Origin: Zingiber officinale
Lineage: Eukaryota; Streptophyta; Magnoliopsida; Zingiberales; Zingiberaceae
DNA: 64,000 bases
Direction of reading: 5' to 3'
NCBI RefSeq assembly: GCF_018446385.1
Contig: NC_055992.1
Location: 101,946,947-102,010,946, forward strand
The position numbers and the translations under genes were made by a program. Shown here one piece after another: positions 1 to 11,397 of the stretch. A model generated the notes under the pieces. That model had not been told where the DNA came from, did no database searches, and was given only the letters and a program-made list of their open reading frames with translations. Each line of letters starts with the position of its first letter. Position 1 is the stretch's first letter.

Positions 1-643
1 ATAGAAAGTCCCGCCCCCTCAAGCCAAGGTACAGGGAGGTTATCACTCCCCTTTTTACATATGATATTTTTATTCGTCATCATATTTTATATCAAAGGAG
101 GCTAACCTGAGACAGCTTATCATCTCTTCTTGTGGCTACGGGCCAAGCATTATGACCAGCTCACCGGTCTACTAGAGGGCACCCCCCTCCCCCCGGGGCC
201 AAGGTACGTTACCGTACTCATTCTCTATTCATTTCATTGTTCTATTATCATTCAGGTGCTTATATATTTTTTGGGCATGCCTCGAGTATCGGGGTACCAG
301 GGACCGGGCAACTTGGTCGCTGGCTACAGGTAGTGTTGACTAGAGGTCTCCTGACGATTTGGTCAACATAGAAGACAGTCCATCACCCCTCTTCACTTCG
401 GGTTATGGAGATGCGGTCAGCATTCTAGCCACGTCACCGGTAGTTCCATCTTCTTAAATTCACGATAGGATCACCCATAATTTAGGAATCATGTAGGTAG
501 CCCTTCATTTTATAAATTGCATAACATAATATCCAGACTTTCTCAAAACCATAGTCTTTAATTTGGTTCAAGATAAACATTAAGAAATGAAGAATAGCAT
601 TTGGTTGTTAGGCAGCAATTAAAGCCAGGATACAAAAACAATG
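1..643. other. Left flank of element A, no gene recognised
   Basis: No reading frame of note and no family I recognise. It includes C-rich stretches around 180-200 and an AT-richer part from about 480. Because element A is bounded by target duplications, this DNA was originally continuous with position 26553 onward. It may therefore be intron or flank of the kaurene-synthase-like gene on the other side, but no exon of that gene is visible here. Confidence 0.5.
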
Positions 644-984
644 GTTATTGATCCCGTCCGGAAGCTGAGTTGGATGAAGGTGGGCCTTGATGTATTGGAA
701 ATTGACGAAAAGTTGTCGCGGAGTCTGATCTACCTGGCACCCCTCGAAAAGGCTCGCACGAGCGGATGATGAAGGAAGATGATCAGGATGATGACACTGC
801 AGCTCTGCGCACACTCAGACGATCCCACGAGTCGTTAGAGACTAGAAACCTGGGAAAATGTCCCCAGGTCAGGCCCTTCGACGCTCAAGTCAGATACTTT
901 TTCCCCAGAAAGCACAGAGAAAGGATGAAATGTAAAGACTAGTGAGAAATGACGAGTGCGTGTACCTGCATAAGGGATAAAGTA

Positions 985-999
985 TCCCTTTTTATACTG
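985..999 (-). promoter_or_regulatory. TATA-like box, element A left LTR
   Basis: Minus-strand CAGTATAAAAAGGGA, preserved in the other LTR at about 25098-25112. Its place between the minisatellite and the 3' end of the LTR suits the U3/R boundary. Function is inferred from position and conservation only. Confidence 0.5.
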
Positions 1000-1239
1000 T
1001 AATGGATGTTTCTGGGGCCTGGCGAGTGTCAGGGAATATCGGCTGTCAGACTTTGTTGGGTGGTGAATGACATGTGGCGCCTCCTCATAGGCTGGCGGCA
1101 AAACCAAAAGGGTAATGAGCCCCGACTGTTAGCATATTCCCTGACACACTGATTGTTCTCAAACACTCTCTGACAGGCAGTTACGATTCCCTGGCTTGTT
1201 TGTCCTGTAGTGCCTGGACCATAGGTCTATACTCTGAGG

Positions 1240-2100
1240 TATGCATTCTGACCTGTATGCTAGGTCTATGTCCCGACCTGCTTCTGTCCACTATTATCCA
1301 TGGCTTGTACGTCCCGACCTGCACGCCAGCTCTGTCTTCCGACCTGCATCTGTCCGCTGTTATACATGGCTTGTACGTCCCGACCTGTACGCTAAGTCTG
1401 TGTCTCGACCTGCTTATGTCCGTTATTATCCATGGCTTGTACGTCCCGACCTGCACACCAGCTCTATCTTCCGACCTGCATCTGTCCGCTGTTATCCATG
1501 GGTTGTACGTCTCGACCTGTACGCTAGCTCTGTCTTCCGACTTGCATCTGTCCGCTTATATCCATGGCTTGTACGTCCCGACCTATACGCCAGGTCTGTG
1601 TCCCGACCTGCTTCTGTCCACTATTATCCATGGCTTGTACGTCCCGACCTGCACGCCAGCTCTTTCTTCCGACCTGCATATGTCCGCTATTATCCATGGC
1701 TTGTACGTCCCGACCTGTACGTCAGGTCTGTGTCCCGACCTTCTTCTGTCCGCTGTTATCCATGGCTTGTACGTCCCGACCTGCATGCCAGCTCTGTGTC
1801 CCGACCTACTTCTGTCTGTTGTTATCCATGGCTTCTATGTCCCGACCTGCATGCCAGGTCTGTGTCCTGACCTGCTTCTGTCCGCTGTTATCCATGGCTT
1901 GTACGTCCCGACCTGTACGCCAGCTCTGTGTCCCGACTTGCTTCTGTCTGTTGTTATCCATGGCTTGTACGTCCCGACCTGCACGCCAGCTCTATTTTCC
2001 GACCTGCATCTGTCCGTTGTTATCCATGGCTTGTACGTCCCGACCTGTACGCCAGCTCTGTGTCTCGACCTACTTCTGTCTGTTGTTTTCCCTGATTTAT
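1240..2100. repeat. 66-bp minisatellite inside element A 3' LTR
   Basis: About 13 imperfect tandem copies of a 66-bp unit containing TTATCCATGGCTTGTACGTC and GACCTG-rich parts. Because 66 is a multiple of three, frames stay open through the array in several registers and produce artefactual ORFs of up to 317 codons on the plus strand with a 22-residue period. It has no gene-like feature apart from the open frame, and the same array occurs in the other LTR. Confidence 0.9.
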
Positions 2101-2470
2101 ACTTCCTGACCTGCAAGCCAGGTCTGTATCCTGACCTTCTGTGTTTCGCCTGAGGCCTTTCTTTCTGCGCCCTTACCTGGCCTGCGGGCCCGCTCCTTAG
2201 CTGTACTTGGCCTGTGGATCTAATTCTAGGTTGTACCCAGCCTGTGAGCCCCGTTCTTGATTGCTATCGAGGCTGGATTCGGTCCCACTTGGAATCCTAT
2301 CCTTTGACTGCCCCGTCAACTGGGACTTTGACTACCGCCACGTAAGCTTGACTTCTGACCTCCATGTAAGCTGAACTTCTGACCTCCATGTAAGCTTAAC
2401 TCCTGACTATCCTGTGGTCTTGACTCCTAACCACATCATCTTACTGACCCCACAATCATGCACCGTATCA

Positions 2471-2490
2471 CAAGACTCCCCCTCAAGTCT
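2471..2490 (-). other. Polypurine tract of element A
   Basis: Reads CTTGAGGGGGAGTCTTG on the minus strand directly before the TGATACGG start of the LTR. Purine-rich sequence at this place primes plus-strand DNA synthesis. Element B has the related CTTGAGAGGTAGATATG at the same place. Confidence 0.75.
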
Positions 2491-2673
2491 AGTCGAAGGA
2501 GGCTCTAGTCCGACTGACTAGACCCAAGTCCCTTTATTACCTGACCTGGTTCTTTCATCCTCTGCCAACCCATTTTCCATCTATCTTATTCAGAATTTCT
2601 TGCCATCCTAGGAGATAAACTAGATGGTTTTGCGTGCATATGGCCTCTTCAACTTCCTAGCCTACTCTCCTCC

Positions 2674-2749
2674 TATAAATGTTACACTATTTTCCAAGCG
2701 TCCACTCAAGTTCCGAGGAAATCCCTTCATCTTCTTCTTCCTTATAAAA
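2674..2749 (+). promoter_or_regulatory. TATA-like boxes upstream of small antisense ORF
   Basis: TATAAAT at 2674-2680 and TATAAAA at 2743-2749 lie about 140 and 70 bp before the ATG at 2816, on the strand opposite to element A transcription. They are the only promoter evidence; activity is unknown. Confidence 0.35.
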
Positions 2750-2815
2750 GGTCCGAGCATACCTTTCTCCTCCATGCCTCAAGCTATCCTCTTGTTAATA
2801 AAGTATCACGTCTCC

Positions 2816-3295
2816 ATGGAACCTACAACGGAACCTAGCGAACCTGCTTCTTTGCTTTAGCAAATTACCTATCTGATGGAGTTATTGGCTCAGAAAGAGG
2901 ATGCCTCACTTCAGCAAATTTCCCAACTGACGGAGTTACTGGCTCAAAAAGAGGAAGCCCTACTGGAGATGACTACGAGCAGAGATCTTCAAGTGTCCCT
3001 TATTCATGAAATGGAAAGCCTCTGGCTGACCGCCAAATCCAGAACCCAGGCCAAAGTTGCCCTCAAGCTGAAAGCTCAATCGGACTTCTAGAGCCAAGTT
3101 CACTATATTATCTATTTGAAGATGAAACATGAGGATGAGGTGACTCTCTTGAAAGAGGAAGGACGGATCAAAGACGAGACCATTGGGCAACTAAAGCGCG
3201 CCATCGATCTTATTAAGAAAGATGTAACCAGAGCTTAAGCTCATCTGGCTAGAAAGGATCAAGCATCTAGATCTGGCAGCAATGTGAACCCTTAA
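2816..3295 (+). pseudogene. Small antisense coiled-coil ORF of element A
   Basis: An ATG at 2816 opens a frame of 160 codons ending in TAA at 3293-3295, interrupted by two in-frame TAGs and one TAA. The TAGs are each one C-to-T change from a Gln codon. The predicted protein is rich in Leu, Glu, Gln and Lys, with two near-repeats of an ELLAQKE motif spaced as in a coiled coil. No catalytic motif is visible. It lies between the LTR and the 70-bp array, on the strand opposite to gag-pol. It may be a detached remnant of the coiled-coil end of an accessory gene like the one at 5645-10579, or a separate small gene; I cannot tell which. Confidence 0.5.
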
Positions 3296-3590
3296 AAAAT
3301 GTTATTGTTATCGAAATAACGCGTGCTTCTTGGATTTCGTTCAGGATGTAGCCCCCTATCCTCTGGTTCTAATGTTGATATGTTTCTATAAAGCACCTCA
3401 TAACATATGGGCCCCCGGCCAGGGTAATTGAGACACTTGAGGATGTGCCTACGACTTGAGAATGTGCCTGCGAAATTCTATATTTAGCAAAAACCCTTGA
3501 AATATGGCTTACTAACCAGTCAGGCATGAGAACTTGGCTTGTTGCATTTTGCTTCGGCGAATATAAGGAATACTGACCGAGAAAATCATT
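3296..3590. other. Spacer in element A 3' region
   Basis: Non-coding stretch between the small coiled-coil ORF and the 70-bp array. It contains degenerate pieces of the array sequence towards its right end and nothing else I recognise. Confidence 0.4.
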
Positions 3591-4890
3591 GCACTGACTG
3601 GGAAGGTCGTTGGGCGTGAGAGCATGCTCACTTATAACTCGTACTAGGGCGAGAGTCTGGGACCCGACTTGGACGATCATTGGGCATGAGAGCATGCTCA
3701 CTTATAACTCACACTGAGGCTAACTCGCACTAGGGCAAGAGTCTGGAACCCGACCTGGATAGTCATTGGGTGTGAGAGCATGCTCACTTATAACTCGCAC
3801 TGGGGCGAGAGTCTGGGACAGCTGACCGAGAAGGTCATTGGGCGTGAGAGCCTTGCTCACTTATAACTCGCACTGGGGCGAGAGTCTGAGACCCGACCTG
3901 GACGATCATTGGGCATGAGACCATGCTCACTTATAACTCGCACTGGGGCGAGAGTCTGGAACCCGACCTGGACGGTCGTTGGGCGTGAGAGCATGCTCAC
4001 TTATAACTCGCACTGGGGTGAGAGTCTGGGACAACCAACCGGGAAGTTCGTTGGGCGTGAGAGCCTTGCTCACTTATAACTTGCACTAGGGCGAGAGTCT
4101 AGGACAGCCGACCGGGAAGGTCGTTGGGCGTGAGAGCCTTGCTCACTTATAACTCACACTAGGGCGAGAGTCTAGGACCCGACCTGGATGGTCGTTGGGC
4201 GTGAGAGCATGCTCACTTATAACTCACATTGGGGCGAGAGTCTGGAACCCGACCTGAAAGGTCATTGAGCATGAGAGCATGCTCACTTATAACTCGCACT
4301 GGGGCGAGAGTCTGGGACCCGACCTGGACGGTCGTTGGGCGTGAGAGCATGCTCACTTATAACTCGCACTGGGGCGAGAGTCTGGAACACGACCTGGACG
4401 GTCGTTGGGCGTGAGAGCATTCTCACTTATAACTCGCACTGGGGCGAGAGTCTGGGACAGCCGACCGGGAAGGTCGTTCGGCGTGAGAGCCTTGCTCACT
4501 TATAACTCGCACTGGGGCGAGAGTCTAGGACCCGACCTGGATGGTCGTTGGGCGTGAGAGCATGCTCACTTATAACTCGCACTGGGGTGAGAGTTTGGAA
4601 CCCGACCTGGACGGTTGTTGGGCGTGAGAGCATGCTCACTTATAACTCACACTGGGCCGAGAGTCTGGGACAGCCGACCGGGAAGGTCATTGGGCGTGAG
4701 ATCATGCTCACTTATAACTCGCACTGGGGCGAGAGTTTGGGACCTGACCTGGACGGTCGTTGAGCGTGAGAGCATGCTCACTTATAACTCGCACTGGGAC
4801 GAGAGTCTGGGACCCGACCTGGATGGTCGTTGGGTGTGAGAGCATGCTCACTTATAACTCGCACTGGTGCGAGAGCCTGGGACAACCGAC
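3590..4890. repeat. 70-bp tandem array in element A 3' region
   Basis: About 18 copies of a unit of about 70 bp containing CTCACTTATAACTCGCACTG, GGCGAGAGTCTGGGAC and GGTCGTTGGGCGTGAGAGCA, with two alternating middle variants (CCCGACCTGGAC and AGCCGACCGGGA). Subterminal tandem arrays between pol and the 3' LTR are known in Tat-lineage elements and can seed satellites. Open frames through it are short and artefactual. Confidence 0.9.
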
Positions 4891-4933
4891 TGGGAATTCT
4901 TATGAAAACCTGTTCGGGAACATACGTTGCAAA

Positions 4934-5058
4934 CCTGGGGGAGATTTCCCGACCAGGAATTGCTTGAAGGTTGCCGACCTGGGGGCGATTTCCCGACCAG
5001 GAATTGCTTGAAGGTTGTCGACCTGGGGGCGATTTCCCAACCAGGGATTGCTTGAAGA
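4934..5058. repeat. 44-bp tandem repeat, three copies
   Basis: Three consecutive copies of GACCTGGGGGCGATTTCCCG followed by ACCAGGAATTGCTTGAAGGT and a short tail; the last copy is diverged. It sits directly right of the 70-bp array and is unrelated to it in sequence. Confidence 0.85.
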
Positions 5059-5472
5059 GACTGCTTTGACCTTGTCTGCAATCAAGAGATATACCATATC
5101 AGATGTATTGTGAGGACAAAAATATTAAAATCTTACTCGGTCCTCGAGAAAAGGATGTTTTGTGGCCTTGCAACATTTGAATTTATTTCCCACCACTTTT
5201 CTTCGCCGCTTCCCGAGAAGATCGTGTGGCAGACGTTTCCGTACGCCCGCTTCATCTCATGATTTCCTTATCACGTCCATCGTTAATACGCTTCCTAGGG
5301 TGGTGACACCTGTCCCACGCCTTTATTGCTTACGTCGTATGATGCCGCCGACTCCACACTTTTTTATACACGACTTCCCATAAGAGCATGTCGTTCTGTG
5401 ATCGAACGACCTTGGGTGCTTTACCCAAAAATATACTCGACTCATCTTTCGATATTCCCTAGGAAAACCTCC

Positions 5473-5479
5473 TTTATAA
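5473..5479 (+). promoter_or_regulatory. TATA-like box of antisense gene 2
   Basis: TTTATAA in CCTTTATAAGCCC, 166 bp upstream of the ATG at 5645 and on the same strand. The region between is pyrimidine-rich, like a plant 5' leader. Similar boxes precede the related antisense genes at 11398 and 39583. Confidence 0.45.
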
Positions 5480-5644
5480 GCCCTAAAGGCAGTCCACCGT
5501 CATTGCCTTGAGCGCTTCGACTGCCTTCGTCCCCTCGCTGCTTTGTTGTCTCTGGTGTCTCAGGCCTTCCCCTTCTCGACTTCTTACGCCTGGTGCTCTT
5601 CCCCCTTTCGACTGACCTCTTCTCCAACTTTCTTCACCTTGATA

Positions 5645-8600
5645 ATGGCGGACGGTAAGACCTCCTTTTGGTATTCGCATTACATTTCTGACATAGACAA
5701 CCATGACCTGTCTGTGATTCGGTCTGACCTGAGACTTAGCAGGAATTACGAACTTTGTGTCCCCACACCTAGCGAGCATCCTGTTAGAGTGTATACTAAA
5801 AGCCTAGCTTTTGTAAACATTTATTTTTGAAGTAAAAGAATCACATTGGTCAATATCTGCATTTATTTGTTAAATGTAATTGTTCAATTAATTTATATAG
5901 TAGATAACATGGAGTATGGTGTCACACTCAGAATATCATGTTGTCGGTTCTCTATAAATTATAAACAGTAGCTCACGACTAAGATGGAAAGGAACAAACC
6001 ATCAGAATAGTCGTAGTGTAATTAAGTATTAGTTTATCTTGACTAATAAATTACACTGATACACTTTAAGTGTATTGAGTAGGATCATTTAGGTAAGTTC
6101 TTTTTGTACTGACTTAATAAAAGAACTAGACCTTAGTTATTATGGAAGTGTGTGCTCTTAATCCTAATATAATAATAAGCACATATATTTAATATTTATT
6201 TGTTTAACTCATCAAAGGGTGAGGTTTAGCTCGATAAATCAATATGCCCGATAAGTTGGGAAATGATATTACTTATAGTGTGTGTTGTTGATTATAGAAG
6301 GAATCTGTGTCCTAGTTATCTAGGTTGAGAATATCCCCAAGAGGAGCTCATAAGGATTGTTATGTTAAACCCTGCAGGTGGACTTAGTCCGACATGACAA
6401 TGAAGTTGAGTGGTACTACTCTTGGAGCTAGATATTAATTAAGTGAGTTGTCAGTAACTTACTTAATTAGTGGACATTCGTAATCTTAAACACAGGGAGA
6501 CTAACACACTCATAATAAGAAGGAGCCCATAATGTAATTTGTAATTGGTGCGGTAGTGTGGTAATAACTCTCTAGTGGAATGAGTTATTATCGATGAACT
6601 TGAGTTGTGTGTTCGGGGTGAGCACGGGATACTCAAGCTCATCGGAAGGTCAAAACCAATTTCTCCTCTAGGTCCCTGTCGTGGCCTCATTATAGCCTCA
6701 AGTCCATCCAAATGTAAGGCTCTTCTTGGTGTCCAAGAAGTGGGCCAGTCCAATGCTTGGTGACCAAGCAAGAGCCGACCACATCCTCTTTATAGGGGTC
6801 GGCCCTTTGCTTGGTGACCAAGCATGAATGGGCCGACCACAATATTCAAACAAGGAGGGTTGTTTTTGAATTTTTAAAATCTTCTCTTTGTAGAAAACTA
6901 TAAGTTTTAAAAGAGAGATTTTAATTTTTAAGACTTTCCTTATTTGAATTTGGCTACATGTTTTAATAGAGAGTTTTAAAAGTTTTAAAACTTTCCCCTT
7001 TTAACCATCCTCATGGTTTAAGAAAAAAAGGAAGATAAGTTTTAAAATTAAAATTTTCTATCATCATGTTAAAAAAAGGAAATTTTATAAGAGAAGTTTT
7101 AAATTTTAAAACATGGTTTTAATTTTTAGAACTTTCTTTTTTTAACTCCTACTTTAGGAAAGAGAGCTTGTAAATTTTATAAGAAGATTTCTTCTTGTAA
7201 AATTTTAAAAAAATATATTTCCTTATTCCTCTTGATGAGGTGGCCAGCCACCTTGCTTGATGCCCAAGCAAGTGGTCGTCCATATTAAAAATAATAAAAT
7301 CATCATCAATCAAAATTGGTGATTGATTCAATCAAGAGGAAAGAAAATGAAAAATTAAAAGGGAAAAGGAAAAACTCTTGGATGATTTTATTTTTTATAA
7401 AAAGTTTTTCCTTATTTGCCTTGGGCAAGTAATGTAAAAGAAGGGGTGAGGGGGCTTCATGAGACATAACTCTTATTCTCTTGCTTGGAGACCCTCTTGG
7501 TGTGGTCGGCCCTCTCCCTTCTCTTTTCCCTTTTGCTCTCTTCTCCTTGGTGGTGGTGGTGACCGGATTTTAGAAGAAGAGGAAGAAACTTTTGGGTGGT
7601 GTTCATCTTGGAGGATCGTCGCCCACACGACGTCCAAGGCGAGGCCGAGGAATACGGCAGAAGATCTCGAGGTCATTAGCTTACAAAGAGAAGGTATAAC
7701 TAGTAATTTTCTTCCGCATCATACTAGTTATTTTCTTTGTAAGAATTCTAAATACAAGAGGCAATTAGATCTAGTTTATCGAATTTATTTTTTGAGTTTG
7801 TGTTTTCTTCTTTTTCGAATTTGTGATTCGATTGCTCTTTTTGGTTAACCTAGAGTTATTTAAGGAAATTAAATATTAGCCTTCCTTAAAAGGCTTTGCC
7901 TAATCGGTTGTGGTTGCTCCCATATCCAAGAAGGTCACGCGCCTCGCCATGCAGTGCTGGAAGCCAATTTTGGAAATTAATATTTAATGGAATTAATAAC
8001 GTAGGTGGATTTGAATCAATAGTGTTAAGTTCCGCTTGCAATTCAAATCTAAACCATTAAGAACAGAAAAGTTAAATTTGGAATCAATGATGTTAAGTTC
8101 CGTCTGCAATTCCTAATTTAACTTCTAAAGAACACAATAGGTTATTTAAGGAAAGATTCGACACTTGTACAAAAATTTTTGTACAGTGGAGCCGGTACGT
8201 TTTCCTAGGACTAACCAACACATCCCTCATCTCCTCCTGAGGGTTTCATGACTGTTTTCAGAGATCAGCTTCTGGGAGGCCTTTGTTTTCCCATACATCC
8301 CTTTATCTCCTCCCTGAGCCAATACTTTGGCATCTGCCCTTCTCAATTTGCTCCCAACTTTTTCAGAGCTGTATATGGCACCGTCATTTTGTGTCGCATA
8401 TATCAAATTCCCTTGACCACTCAGCTATTTCATCATTTTTACTCCTTCAAACGATCTGATCCAGGGGTATTTATGGTGCAAGCTAGACCTAACTATAAGT
8501 TCTTTTCTGACATGCCCTCTTCCAACAAAGGTTGGAAATCTCGCTTTTTCTTTATTAGACTACCTGAGCCCTTGGTCCAACCAACCCAATGGTGTCCTGA

Positions 8601-10579
8601 CATTCCTACTAACCTCCCTGTGCACCAACATCAGCCTTCCTGCGACGCCGCTTCAGAAAAACTACAAGGCGTGAGTGTTCGCTTGTCTATAATACTATTG
8701 GAAGGTTTTTTGTATTCTTTCGAGCTCAGCCCGGTTCCTGCAGAGATAGGGGCTCCCTTAGGTAAGACCTTGTTTTCCTTCTTGCTATTCTTCGCTAACT
8801 GAGGTATCTCTCTTTCACATTGCAGAGGCGGCTATGCTCCGGGCCTATTCCTCGGATATGAAACATCAATCTATCTCCGTTTTGAAAGCCCTGAGCTTGG
8901 AGCTCAAACAAGGCTTAGCAGCTGCCTCACAGTCTGCCCCTTCTGCCTCACAATCTGCCCCACCTGCGCCGGCCCGGGCAGAAGCTTCTCCCACTCTTCC
9001 CCTGGATGCTGCTTCTACGGAAGACCTTGCCACATTGGAACAGGCCAAGGAAGAGTGAACTGCTTCTCCCCCTCCTGCTAAACGATTACGCCTCCAACGC
9101 AAAAGAAAGAAGGTTATTCCTGCGATTCAGGAGTCTCCTCCGCCTCTTCCTTCAGGCCAGCGCTCATCCGCGGCCTCTCAATCTTCAGCGGCCAAGACTA
9201 TTACTCCCGACCAGGAAATGGCTTTGGGACCAGAGGTTCCCATCCTGTCACCCCGCATATCAGCCCCGACACCCGGTCGGGATCTATCTCCCGAGCAGGC
9301 CTCTCTTCTTGCTCAAGTGTTCTCTCCCGGGAAGATCCCTTTTCCTGTAATTGACCAACCCGGGAGTTCGGCAACCTTATCCGCATCGCTTCTGGTAGCT
9401 GCTCCGGCCTCCACTTCTCGATCCCAGGGGAGAATCCCCAAAAAATATGCCTTCACCGCTTCTTGGTGGTTGCCTTCCTCCACCGAGCCCGAGGCCGCCG
9501 AAGAAGCTACAGAAGAGGTTCCTCCCACTGTTGGCCTGGTTCAGCTGCAGGGCGGGTTAGCAACTTCCTGGCGGTTAGGCAACAGGAAATTTTGGAACAA
9601 TCTGTCGATGGAAGGGATGGACCAAGCTTCTCGCCAGATAGTTTCTGTGAGTTCTCTTTTGTCTGGGCTCCTCTTCTGGAATCTCTTATAATCCTTCCTT
9701 CTATATCTAATGCAGGCATGTTCTGCCAACCTGAGTGCAATTCAATATGCTGCCAACTTATTGAGGGAAAATGAAGTGTTAAAGGCTCATCTTCAGGAGT
9801 TGGAGTTGCCACTTACTCCCCGTGATCCACTCAACCCCACGCCCGGTGATCTGGCAGGGTATCTTTGACTGATTGGGGAGTCTGCAAAGTCTGCCCGAAA
9901 CATCTCGCACGCTGCTTTTGAAAAGATAAAGACCGTGGAGGCATCTCTGAAGACCAGCGAGTCCAAACTGGCTTCTGAGGTGGAATGACGTCGCTCGCTG
10001 GTGGTTGAATTAGATGAGAAGGATGCCCGATTGGCCACCCTATACTCTGATCTAAAGAGTCTGCAAGAAACCCAAGAGACTCTTCAGAAAAGTTTAACAG
10101 ACGTTCAAGGTCAGCTCGCTTCCAGTGCCGACCGGGAGAAGGCTATTCAAAGTCGCTGGGAGGCCAGCCAAGCAACCCTCAAATCCATGCAGGCCGATCT
10201 TTTGAAGGCTCAGGAGGATGCTTCCCAAAGTCAAAAAGATTTGACTTTAGCCCGAGCCGATGCTGAGAAGGCTCGGGCAGAGCTGGCAGATTATCAGGCA
10301 GGCGAGGTCGATCGTCTAAGAGCATATAGACAATCGTACGTCACATCTCCCTTCTTCTTGAGGAAGATTGGGGGTCTGATGAACCTTATGCTATTCTGTG
10401 GCACGGCCGCCTGGGCTCGTCAAATGTTTGAGCAGGATCTACTTCGCTCTGCCCCTTCAGAGAACTTCTTGGATACTGTTCGCCTGATGAACGAGCTTCC
10501 GACCGGGTCATTTCCTTCCTTTAAGGATGATGACGACTTATTTCTCCTTCCCGAGCCTCTTGCTGATAGTGAGCCTTGA
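5645..10579 (+). pseudogene. Antisense accessory gene 2 of element A (gypsy-type transposase domain plus coiled coil)
   Basis: The first exon starts at ATG 5645 (MADGKTSFWY) and is cut at 5781 by a solo LTR; the same frame resumes at 8226, after one copy of the CATCC duplication. The next part matches the plant 'transposase (putative), gypsy type' domain: FRDQLLGG..PIHPFI, ...FRAVYG, and WKSRFFFIRLPEPL near 8530-8575. Plausible introns follow: 8671-8745, 8762-8825 (flanking a 16-bp exon at 8746-8761), and 9647-9715. All begin GT, end AG and keep the frame. The middle is Pro/Ser/Ala-rich. The C-terminal part (about 10001-10300) is a long coiled coil ending in an acidic tail before TGA at 10577. 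Three in-frame TGAs (9056, 9866, 9986) look like decayed CGA codons. The role of this family is unknown; the name does not prove transposase activity. Confidence 0.8.
5782..8220. mobile_element. Solo LTR of a Ty1-copia (SIRE/Maximus-like) element
   Basis: A 2439-bp insertion bounded by CATCC at 5777-5781 and 8221-8225, starting TGTTAGAGTGTATAC and ending ACTAACCAACA. The right end contains TTTTTGTACAGTGGAGCCGG, which resembles the 3' end of long SIRE-type LTRs. No internal coding domain is present, so it is best read as a solo LTR left by LTR-LTR recombination. It interrupts antisense gene 2 in its first coding part. The family name is from memory of end motifs and is less certain than the boundaries. 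Confidence 0.85.
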
Positions 10580-11250
10580 TGTGGCCCTGTATGCTGAACT
10601 TTGACGTGTGTCTATGTAACTAAAACATTGTCGACGATTCTTGTATGTCAGAATTTGTTAGCATAAAGGACCCTTTAACTCTTGTGTGATATGCTATGAC
10701 ATGACTGCTTGTTTTTGATCTCTCCTTAGCTCATTAGCTTCTTACCAATTGCCTTGTATGTTTCCTGACCAATATGAATTGTGGCAATATGGAGGTGTAC
10801 TTAGACCCTCTAGTTCAAGTGTTATCTAGCCTCGGTCGGGATTTCCCTTTTTACCCCGCCCTATTTACCTTGCCTTTTTCTGCCGACCACCTTGGCTCAA
10901 CTTGATTTAGCAAATCACCCTGGTCTGCGTTTTCTACCCCGACCTATTTAACTTGCCTTTCTCTGTTGACTGCCCTGACTCAGCCACACACCCCGGTCTG
11001 CTCTTTCCACCGTAATCCAGGTCAGGATAATTCCAGAGCGGGAAATCGAGGATTAAGACCAGACCGGGAATCATAGAACACTTAGAATGGTTGTATCTTT
11101 TCCTGAAATCTATCTTCTCGTACTTCACACCGACACTTTTCCAGATATACCCTCGGGCGTTATTTTCAAAGAAGATCCCTCGGCCCTCTTTGCTCCCGTC
11201 AATTATTGTGGACCGGTGGATGATACTTAACTAAACTGCCCCTCCGCCCA
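10580..11250. other. Spacer between antisense genes 2 and 1
   Basis: AT/GC-mixed DNA with no reading frame that I can support. It would contain the 3' end of antisense gene 2 and the promoter of antisense gene 1. Repeated short pieces such as CCGACC and TTGCCTTT...CTG occur without a clear period. Confidence 0.4.
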
Positions 11251-11254
11251 GCGG

Positions 11255-11264
11255 CTATAAATAA
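11255..11264 (+). promoter_or_regulatory. TATA-like box of antisense gene 1
   Basis: CTATAAATAA lies 134-143 bp before the ATG at 11398, followed by a C/T-rich leader. It is the closest match to a plant TATA consensus among the antisense genes in this window. Confidence 0.5.
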
Positions 11265-11397
11265 TCTCCTCTCGCTTTTGCCTCTAGACTTTTCACGTCT
11301 TCTTCTTCTTCCCGCCAGAATCCCTTGCTACTCCTGAATCTCTGTTTTTGAGTCAATAGCTTTCCTCTTGATCCCTTCTCCTTCTGTTTCTTTTCAC

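Larger units (their letters stand above)
649..2470 (-). repeat. Element A 3' LTR
   Basis: Direct copy of 24763-26547; begins TGATCCCGTCC and ends CCGTATCA on the plus strand. The TG/CA ends and the adjoining GTTAT (644-648) fix the outer edge. The middle is a 66-bp minisatellite. A TATA-like TATAAAAAGGG (minus strand, about 985-999) lies between the minisatellite and the 3' end, consistent with an LTR promoter reading right to left. Confidence 0.92.

Noticed and set aside
1200-2153. 317-codon plus-strand ORF with 22-residue repeats (and the 277-codon relative at 25339-26172)
   Set aside because: It is a frame through a 66-bp minisatellite in an LTR; several frames on both strands are open for the same reason and no gene structure surrounds it.
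4229-5011. Overlapping short ORFs rich in 'RACSLITRTG' repeats
   Set aside because: Artefacts of the 70-bp array; each is broken whenever a unit has an indel.
5782-8220. ORF at 7459-7848 (129 codons) as a gene
   Set aside because: It lies inside a solo LTR, resembles no family and overlaps an antisense ORF of like quality.
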